This document shows, piece after piece, positions 58,660-64,000 of a stretch of 64,000 nt of DNA (its first letter is position 1; each line of letters starts with the position of its first letter). The stretch lies in NCBI RefSeq assembly GCF_900200035.1, contig NZ_FZTC01000053.1, positions 96,375-160,374 of the forward strand. Reading direction: 5' to 3'. The DNA comes from Klebsiella grimontii (GTDB taxonomy: Bacteria > Pseudomonadota > Gammaproteobacteria > Enterobacterales > Enterobacteriaceae). The position numbers were made by a program, and so were the translations under genes. Under the pieces are notes generated by a model. The model made no database searches. It had not been told where the DNA came from and saw nothing but the letters and a program-made list of their open reading frames with translations.

Positions 58660-58917
58660 TTATCGGGCAGGAGATGCTGCGACCTGCGTTTGCAGCATCT
58701 TCAGGTCGTCATCCGACAGCTCACAAACCACCTGCACCAGCTCGCGCTCAAATCCCTGTTCCAGACATGAACGAGCAATACGCAACGCCTCTTCTCGTTT
58801 CCCTTCCTGAAATCCTTCATAAAACCCCAGGTAAAATTCCAACAGGTATTCCAGTAAATACTCTTGTTGTAACTCCTGTGGTATCTCTTCCAGCGGTAGC
58901 CTCTCTACAATCGTCAT
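58660..58917 (-). CDS. Stand-alone RpnS-like small protein
   Basis: 85 aa. Starts MTIVERL, exactly as the intragenic product of the upstream rpn gene starts MTIAERL, and shares [18 protein letters not shown] and LSDDDL with its C-terminal tail. The middle differs: a hydrophobic aromatic segment (YLLEYLLEFYLGFYEGF) replaces the charged EGKLEGK repeats. The start codon overlaps the rpn stop by one base (TAATG), with GGGGGA upstream. About 58 bp (58738-58795 versus 58995-59052) are identical at all but some six positions. Inferred role: antitoxin/inhibitor or decoy subunit of the Rpn nuclease. Confidence 0.75.
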   Translation of the reverse strand: MTIVERLPLEEIPQELQQEYLLEYLLEFYLGFYEGFQEGKREEALRIARSCLEQGFERELVQVVCELSDDDLKMLQTQVAASPAR

Positions 58918-59138
58918 TAATTTTCCCCCATCTTGAGGGATGCATCCTGGAATGCATTCAGATCGTCATCCGAGAGCCCAATAGTCATCCGTACCAGCTC
59001 GCGCTCAAACCCCTGCTCCAGAAGTGAACGGGCAATACGCAACGCTTCTTCTTCTCTACCCTCTTGTTTACCTTCTAACTTGCCCTCCAACTTGCCTTCT
59101 TGTCTCCCTTCCTGCCGTAGCCTTTCCGCAATCGTCAT
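58917..59138 (-). CDS. Putative intragenic antitoxin (RpnS) within rpn
   Basis: 73 aa in the same frame as the C-terminus of the rpn gene. AAGGAGGT (59143-59150) stands five bases before an in-frame ATG at 59138, the strongest kind of ribosome site, deep inside a coding sequence. In E. coli, Rpn genes are known to make such small C-terminal proteins from internal starts, which block the full-length nuclease. Product: [11 protein letters not shown], repeats of EGK, then a helical tail. Confidence 0.75.
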   Translation of the reverse strand: MTIAERLRQEGRQEGKLEGKLEGKQEGREEEALRIARSLLEQGFERELVRMTIGLSDDDLNAFQDASLKMGEN

Positions 59139-59870
59139 GAGTACCTCCTTATGTTGAGGAACGCGCCGCTCGACCTCGTGAAGAAATTCACCAAAATGAG
59201 GCGCATCGCCGCACTGCAGCATGTAATTAAACAGCGCTTTCAACTGGCTGTCATTAGCGCAACCTTTAACCAACAGCTCGGCTAATCGCTCCACCAGGCC
59301 AACTAAATCGCGCTGGCGAATATGCTTTTGAATCAGCTCCAGCAACGCCACACGCCGGTGCTGCATAATGTCGTCATCCGGCACCACCGTAATATCCACC
59401 AGCGGGAAAGCGGCGGCATAGATCCGCCGCGCGGCCTCCGTATCGGCAAACTCTTCCAGCCAGCACAGCGAGAAAGGATAGGGGCTTTTCGCGCCGTGAT
59501 AGAACAGCATCGGCACCACCAGCGGCAGCGTTTTGTGCCCGGCGTCCAGATGACGCTGCATCGCCGTCAGCGCGTAGCGCATCAGCCTGAATGCCATGTG
59601 CGCATCCGGCGTGCTCTGATGTTCAATCACCACGTAGATATAGCCGTCACCGTCGCTGGTTTTCAGCGACCACAGTACGTCGGAGTAGCTGGCGCGCAAA
59701 TCGGCCTCAATGAAGCTGCCGGACTCCAGCTTAAGCGTTTGCAGGTCGCACAGCTGGCGCAGCGAAGCGGGAAGATGAATCTCGATAAAATCCCTTGCGC
59801 ACTCGGGATGCGATAAAAACTGTTTAAAAACCGCATCGTGCGGCGTCGAGGTCGTTCCTTTTTTCGTCAT
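58917..59870 (-). CDS. Rpn-family recombination-promoting nuclease/putative transposase
   Basis: 317 aa PD-(D/E)XK nuclease of the YhgA-like/Rpn family. The N-terminal [20 protein letters not shown] is typical; catalytic D64 ([10 protein letters not shown]) and E83-H-Q85 (VVIEHQS) are intact. The C-terminal part has repeated EGKLEGK blocks and a short helical domain. E. coli Rpn proteins cut DNA, and are toxic and anti-phage when unchecked. An internal strong start produces the C-terminal 73 residues. Confidence 0.9.
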   Translation of the reverse strand: MTKKGTTSTPHDAVFKQFLSHPECARDFIEIHLPASLRQLCDLQTLKLESGSFIEADLRASYSDVLWSLKTSDGDGYIYVVIEHQSTPDAHMAFRLMRYALTAMQRHLDAGHKTLPLVVPMLFYHGAKSPYPFSLCWLEEFADTEAARRIYAAAFPLVDITVVPDDDIMQHRRVALLELIQKHIRQRDLVGLVERLAELLVKGCANDSQLKALFNYMLQCGDAPHFGEFLHEVERRVPQHKEVLMTIAERLRQEGRQEGKLEGKLEGKQEGREEEALRIARSLLEQGFERELVRMTIGLSDDDLNAFQDASLKMGEN

Positions 59871-60079
59871 GGTCCGCCATCCCTGAAACGCGATAGCTGG
59901 AATATATCCATCACCGCGACGCCGGGCATCTGCGCATCAACGGCTTTGCTTGCCGCTACGGAAGATAAATTTCAGCGACTGAAACAGATACATTCCTGCG
60001 GAAAGCAACACGCAAAATGTTGATTCAGGAATGCGTCTATAGTTAGAGGAACGCTTTAATAAAAATAAGGATATCCGTG

Positions 60080-60373
60080 ATGAAGAGAATGAAAATTGCG
60101 CTTTCGCTGGCCGTCTGTCTGGTGCTCCCCAGCGTGGCGACAGCCGCACCGCTCTCCGGGCTGAAGTTTGAACAGCAAAAGCAGCAGATAGTGAAGGATG
60201 TGAGGAAAAACTGCCCTAACAGCAGCGCGCTGGACGATACGCAGTTTGCTAACCGCGTACTGGAATCAGCGGAAAATAAGACTGCCGTACAAAGCGCGAC
60301 GCGGGCGCTGGATAAAAACAACAGCGCCGCTTACCAGAAGGCCATTAGCGCCATAGCTTGCCCCATGCCCTAG
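60080..60373 (+). CDS. Small secreted protein, unknown
   Basis: 97 aa from ATG 60080 (AAGGA eight bases upstream). A Sec signal peptide runs to about residue 23 (LVLPSVATA|APLSG); the mature protein of about 74 residues is helical and charged with two cysteines (NCPNSS and the near-terminal IACPMP) that could form a disulfide. No family recognised. It stands alone between rpn and the LacI regulator. Confidence 0.65.
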   Translation: MKRMKIALSLAVCLVLPSVATAAPLSGLKFEQQKQQIVKDVRKNCPNSSALDDTQFANRVLESAENKTAVQSATRALDKNNSAAYQKAISAIACPMP

Positions 60374-60393
60374 CGCCGGTTGCAGGGTCGCCA

Positions 60394-61335
60394 TCAACGG
60401 TTCGGAATGATCAAATCCCCGCGCAGCGGGCTGCTGCCGAGTATTTGCGTCTTCTCGGTCAGCCAGTTGACGATCTGGCTGGCCATCGCGTCCATTGAAT
60501 ATTCTATCGCCGGAATGGTCGGAATACCGGGCAGCTGTAACGAGCCCGCAAGGCTGAACACCATAACTTTTTCCGGCACCGAGCGATTAAACGCCTGAAG
60601 CTGCGGCACCACCAGCTGCGCCTGCTGCTCGTTGGCCACCAATAACGCATTAAAATTCAGGGTGGTTGTGTTGTTTACCAGCTCCTGCACCGCCACGGAC
60701 GGCGAATGGCTGTCGAGAAAAACCAGGTTGCGATTGAACGGCAGAAAATTCTTTTCCAGCGCGTGCTTATAGCCCAGCAAAACCTGGTCAGCAAAGCCGC
60801 TGGCCTGGGGATGGATCAGCGCAATCTGGCGCCGCCCCTGGCTTATCAGATAGTTGCAGGCCGTTTCCGCCGCGAAGGCATGGTCAAACTGAATGCTATT
60901 CGTTCCGTCGCTTTCCAGGCAGTCAATCAGTACTACGTCGGGCCGGTCGATATTGAGCGGAAACCGTGCGCCGATGATTAATACATTATCGCAAAGGCCG
61001 CAGGTCAACTCATCCAGCGAATGCAGCACTCTGCTGCGGCTGTTGGCAAAACGCAGCAGCAGATGCTTCTGGTGCTGGCTAAGCTGTTTCTCCAGCGCGT
61101 AGAGATAGCTGGTGGTTTGATTAATGTTGTCCTGGGCGCAAATGACGCCGATGCAGCCGGTAGTCTGACTCAGCAAAGATTGCGCTATCATATTCGGCCG
61201 GTAGTTAAGCTCTTCCGCCGCCTGCAGTACCGCCTGTCGGCTGGCTTCCTTTACGCCGCGCGAACCGCTCAACACCCGAGAGACTGTGGCTTTCGACACC
61301 CCAGCTAACCGTGATACATCGTTGATTGTAGACAT
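60394..61335 (-). CDS. LacI-family repressor of the lactose/cellobiose-type PTS
   Basis: 313 aa. DNA-binding head at 1-50 (INDVSRLAGVSKATVSRVLSGSRGVKE) with the hinge helix in RPNMIAQSLLS, then a periplasmic-binding-type ligand domain. Divergent from the EIIB-EIIC-EIIA genes; three TGGAAA/TTTCCA-type palindromic boxes lie in the space between. The inducer is probably the phosphorylated sugar. Confidence 0.88.
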   Translation of the reverse strand: MSTINDVSRLAGVSKATVSRVLSGSRGVKEASRQAVLQAAEELNYRPNMIAQSLLSQTTGCIGVICAQDNINQTTSYLYALEKQLSQHQKHLLLRFANSRSRVLHSLDELTCGLCDNVLIIGARFPLNIDRPDVVLIDCLESDGTNSIQFDHAFAAETACNYLISQGRRQIALIHPQASGFADQVLLGYKHALEKNFLPFNRNLVFLDSHSPSVAVQELVNNTTTLNFNALLVANEQQAQLVVPQLQAFNRSVPEKVMVFSLAGSLQLPGIPTIPAIEYSMDAMASQIVNWLTEKTQILGSSPLRGDLIIPNR

Positions 61336-61433
61336 TATTTTCCCCTGACAGGGTCAATCCGATCCCTGTAAATCCTTAAACCTGAATCGCTTCAATAATA
61401 ACCAGCGGCAGTATATCCGTTTCCCTTTTTATT

Positions 61434-61461
61434 TGGAAACCGATTTTCCATTTCATGGAAA
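61434..61461. promoter_or_regulatory. Overlapping LacI-type operators near the regulator gene
   Basis: TGGAAACCGATTTTCCA (61434-61450) and TTTCCATTTCATGGAAA (61445-61461) are both inverted repeats that share one TTTCCA half site. They lie about 100 bp before the regulator start. Confidence 0.6.
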
Positions 61462-61553
61462 ATCGCAGCAAAAACCAGGAAAATTTGTGAGCCAAATCTA
61501 ATTAACAGCCCCTTTGACTGACAGATCTTGATGGTTATCACAGTTCTGTTTTT

Positions 61554-61575
61554 TATAAATGGAAACCGGTTTCCG
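61554..61575 (+). promoter_or_regulatory. PTS promoter -10 with LacI-type operator at the start site
   Basis: TATAAA (61554-61559) is followed at once by GGAAACCGGTTTCC (61561-61574), a perfect 14-bp palindrome covering the expected transcription start. A partial CRP-like site (CTTGA-N6-TCACA) is at 61527-61542. The operator is about 120 bp from the upstream pair, a distance that would allow looping. Confidence 0.6.
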
Positions 61576-61629
61576 TCTGATATCAAATCATCCACGCAAT
61601 AACTTTTTACATTTTGAGGACGAACGTCG

Positions 61630-61941
61630 ATGTACAAGATTATGCTGTGCTGCTCTGCCGGAATGTCCACCAGCCTGCTGGTCAGAAAGATGGTTGATGC
61701 CGCGAAGGAACGTAATCTGCCGGTGCAGATTGACGCCTATGGAGTTTCCGAATTTGACATGCAGTTTCCGCAATACCAGGTGGTGCTTCTTGGGCCACAG
61801 GTGAAATACATGCTGAAAAACTTATCTGAGAAAGCCGCTCCCCTGAATATTCCGGTCCAGCCGATTAACACCATGGATTACGGAATGCAGCGGGGAGATA
61901 ACGTCCTGGATTATGCCCTGTCGCTGATTGCAGCGCATTAA
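61630..61941 (+). CDS. PTS EIIB, lactose/cellobiose family
   Basis: 103 aa. The active-site cysteine motif is MLCCSAGMSTSLLVRKM (C7 or C8, the second being the usual phospho-cysteine), typical of CelA/ChbB. It accepts phosphate from EIIA. GAGGA lies ten bases before the ATG; 11 bp to EIIC. Confidence 0.9.
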   Translation: MYKIMLCCSAGMSTSLLVRKMVDAAKERNLPVQIDAYGVSEFDMQFPQYQVVLLGPQVKYMLKNLSEKAAPLNIPVQPINTMDYGMQRGDNVLDYALSLIAAH

Positions 61942-61952
61942 GAGGTGTGCAA

Positions 61953-63278
61953 ATGAGTTCTCTGTATCAGTCCATGATTGCCGTGATCGAGCAATCAATT
62001 ACCCCGCTGGCAGGACGCCTTGGGCAGCAGAAATACGTTATCGCGATTCGCGATGGCTTCACTGCCGCATTGCCGTTTATGATCATCGGCTCATTCATGC
62101 TGGTATTTATCTTTCCACCTTTCTCCCCGGATACCACGAATGGTTTCGCCCGCGGCTGGCTGGATTTCTCCCAGCAGTACCGTGAACAGCTGATGCTGCC
62201 GTTTAACCTCAGCATGGGCGTAATGACGTTTTTTATTTCGGTGGGAATCGGCGCCAGCCTGGGACGTCAGTTCCAACTCGACCCGGTGATGTCCGGTCTG
62301 CTGGCGTTCATGGCCTTCTTACTGGTTGCCGCGCCGTACGCCGATGGCAAAATCTCCACCCAGTACCTCTCCGGTCAGGGCATTTTTACCGCCTTGATCA
62401 CCGCCATCTACTCCACCCGCGTTTACGCCTGGTTAAAGCAGAACAATATTACGATTCGCCTGCCAAAAGAGGTGCCGACCGGCGTTGCCCGCTCGTTTGA
62501 AATTCTTATCCCGGTACTGGTGGTGATCGCGACCCTGCATCCGCTGAATCTGTTTATCGAAGCGCAGACCGGTATGATCCTGCCGCAGGCGATTATGCAC
62601 CTGCTGGAGCCCCTGGTTTCCGCCTCTGACTCCCTGCCGGCGATTCTGCTTTCCGTCCTGATGTGCCAGATTTTCTGGTTCGCCGGGATCCACGGTTCGC
62701 TGATCGTGACCGGCATTATGAACCCCTTCTGGATGGCCAACCTGTCGGCAAACCAGGCCGCGCTGGCGGCCGGTGCGGCACTGCCGCATGTCTATCTGCA
62801 AGGTTTCTGGGATCACTATCTGCTGATAGGCGGCGTCGGTTCCACGCTTCCGCTGGCGTTCCTGCTGCTGCGTAGCCGCGTAACCCATCTGCGTACCATC
62901 GGTAAAATGGGCATTGTGCCAAGCTTCTTTAATATCAACGAACCGATCCTGTTCGGCGCGCCGATTATCATGAACCCGATGATGTTTATCCCGTTCGTCT
63001 TTGTCCCGATGATCAACGCCGTTCTGGCTTATGGCGCGACGCGTCTCGGCTGGCTCAGCCAGGTGGTTTCGCTGACGCCGTGGACAACGCCGGCGCCTAT
63101 CGGCGCATCGTGGGCCGCAAACTGGACGTTAAGCCCGGTGGTCATGTGCCTGATTTGTATGGTGATGTCGGCGCTAATCTATCTGCCATTCCTGCGCGCC
63201 TATGAACGTTCCTTAATGAAAACTGAAGTTGAAAAAGCAAAAGCCGCGGTTCCGGTTGCCGAAACGGTCAGCCAATAA
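61953..63278 (+). CDS. PTS EIIC, lactose/cellobiose family
   Basis: 441 aa from ATG 61953, with AGAGGTG six bases upstream; an in-frame GTG two codons before overlaps that site. About ten spans; IRDGFTAALPFMIIGSFML at the N-terminus and FFNINEPILFGAPIIMNPMMFIPFVF are CelB/ChbC hallmarks. It imports a beta-glucoside or chitobiose-like disaccharide as phosphate ester; no hydrolase is visible before the window ends. Confidence 0.9.
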   Translation: MSSLYQSMIAVIEQSITPLAGRLGQQKYVIAIRDGFTAALPFMIIGSFMLVFIFPPFSPDTTNGFARGWLDFSQQYREQLMLPFNLSMGVMTFFISVGIGASLGRQFQLDPVMSGLLAFMAFLLVAAPYADGKISTQYLSGQGIFTALITAIYSTRVYAWLKQNNITIRLPKEVPTGVARSFEILIPVLVVIATLHPLNLFIEAQTGMILPQAIMHLLEPLVSASDSLPAILLSVLMCQIFWFAGIHGSLIVTGIMNPFWMANLSANQAALAAGAALPHVYLQGFWDHYLLIGGVGSTLPLAFLLLRSRVTHLRTIGKMGIVPSFFNINEPILFGAPIIMNPMMFIPFVFVPMINAVLAYGATRLGWLSQVVSLTPWTTPAPIGASWAANWTLSPVVMCLICMVMSALIYLPFLRAYERSLMKTEVEKAKAAVPVAETVSQ

Positions 63279-63385
63279 TGAAGCAATATATTTAATATTA
63301 TCTTTTAGATGACGGCATAAATAATGCGGAAAAGGGATTTTGCTGCATTATTTAAATAATAAAGTTAATGACCTCAGGATCTATC

Positions 63386-63688
63386 ATGATTGAATTAGAA
63401 GATGCGGTAATGGAAATTATCGTTAACGCGGGACAGTCACGCTCATTGTGTTTTGAAGCACTCCATTGCGCCCGTAACGGTAATATAGATGAAGCGCGCT
63501 TACTACTGAATGAAGCCGATGGTTACGCCCGTCGGGCGCATCAGATGCAGACCCGGCTTATCGAGCAGGATGCCGGCGAAGCGCGCCAGCCGATGACGTT
63601 AATTATGGTCCATGCTCAGGATCACTTAATGAACTCACTGCTCGCCCGTGAATTTTCGGAAGAGTTAATTCATTTATACCAGCGTTAA
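63386..63688 (+). CDS. PTS EIIA, lactose/cellobiose family
   Basis: 100 aa from ATG 63386 (CAGGAT upstream), a trimeric helical EIIA. The phosphoryl histidine is H76 in MVHAQDHLMN. The helix SRSLCFEALHCARNGNIDEARLLL is typical. It is separated from EIIC by 107 bp, so it may have some independent expression. Confidence 0.88.
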   Translation: MIELEDAVMEIIVNAGQSRSLCFEALHCARNGNIDEARLLLNEADGYARRAHQMQTRLIEQDAGEARQPMTLIMVHAQDHLMNSLLAREFSEELIHLYQR

Positions 63689-63790
63689 TTTATATCAATA
63701 TTTAACAACTGTATCCGGAATAAATACACCAGCTTATCCTGGCGGGATGGCTATTATCTGAATATATGAATTATTAAAAGCGAGATAATT

Positions 63791-64000
63791 ATGAAAACTG
63801 TAAAAATGCTGCCATTAGCAATGGCGGTCGTCGCCGCGCTGTGCCCAATTTCCGTATTCGCGCAAGAATTTACGCAGGAACAGATCGACGCCATTGTGGC
63901 GAAGGCCGTCGATAAAGCCCTCGCCGAGCGCCAGGCGAAAATCGACGCTGCCGCCGATAAAAAAGTGGATGTTATTACTAACCCGCAGACCACCGCCGCC
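63791..64000 (+). CDS. Outer-membrane carbohydrate porin, 5' end only
   Basis: First 70 codons. A signal peptide (MKTVKMLPLAMAVVAALCPISVFA) is followed by a charged helical stretch (FTQEQIDAIVAKAVDKALAERQAKIDAAADKK) that looks like the periplasmic coiled-coil extension of ScrY/BglH-type sugar porins. It follows the lactose-type PTS and probably lets its disaccharide cross the outer membrane. The gene runs past the window end. Confidence 0.6.
   Translation, partial: MKTVKMLPLAMAVVAALCPISVFAQEFTQEQIDAIVAKAVDKALAERQAKIDAAADKKVDVITNPQTTAA

Overview
The window is chromosomal DNA of an enterobacterium in the Klebsiella/Raoultella group. Evidence: GC-rich coding sequence, housekeeping genes nearly identical to E. 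coli/Salmonella ones (glpX, fpr, yiiR, yiiQ, tpiA, cdh, sbp, zapB, glpF, glpK, gltS, xanP, yicH, yicI, yicJ, selC, yicL, nlpA), many phosphotransferase (PTS) loci, an RND pump resembling Klebsiella EefABC, and a family of GC-rich REP palindromes between genes. Species assignment is inference only.

Layout. (1) 1-3050: glpX 3' end, fpr, yiiR, yiiQ, tpiA. (2) 3057-8865: leftward DASS anion transporter, then a four-gene operon (GPH permease, aminoimidazole-riboside-type PfkB kinase, ADP-ribosylglycohydrolase family protein, GntR regulator) like Salmonella STM4065-4068, which also sits between cdh and tpiA. A perfect 32-bp palindrome lies in its promoter region. (3) 8866-14005: cdh, sbp, zapB, then glpF-glpK, which are not next to the glpX seen at the window start. 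(4) 14105-18847: gltS, xanP (with a PurR-like box) and yicH. (5) 19042-29923: two carbohydrate loci inserted between yicH and yicI. One is a glucose-family PTS EIICB with a GH4 phospho-glycosidase and a convergent RpiR regulator. The other is an eight-gene leftward operon: PRD regulator, fructose-type EIIA/EIIB/EIIC, two class II aldolases, ROK kinase and D-lyxose isomerase family protein. (6) 30401-34513: yicI, yicJ and the selenocysteine tRNA gene selC. (7) 34552-36285: debris of a selC island (ribbon-helix-helix gene, unidentified coding fragment, frameshifted and truncated rhuM-like gene) and a P-loop kinase. (8) 36471-47712: metabolic and transport genes including a quinone-oxidoreductase/monooxygenase pair, a metallo-hydrolase/AraC pair, yicL, nlpA, and LysR- and TetR-linked modules. 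(9) 47713-54982: long AT-rich leader with a Fur-like palindrome and a five-codon ORF, then the RND pump eefABC and a Bcr/CflA-type MFS exporter. (10) 55070-57504: murQ-murP for N-acetylmuramate, behind a good class II CRP promoter. (11) 57754-60373: EamA exporter, an Rpn nuclease gene with a strong internal start, a tandem stand-alone copy of that internal ORF, and a small secreted protein. (12) 60394-64000: LacI regulator divergent from a lactose/cellobiose-type PTS (EIIB, EIIC, EIIA) and the start of an outer-membrane porin.

The observations most worth following are the Rpn module, where the unit duplicated downstream is exactly the putative intragenic small protein; the PTS/two-aldolase/isomerase/kinase operon, whose substrate is not evident; the palindromic operator of the riboside-salvage operon; the eefABC leader; and the promoter architecture of murQP and of the lactose-type PTS.
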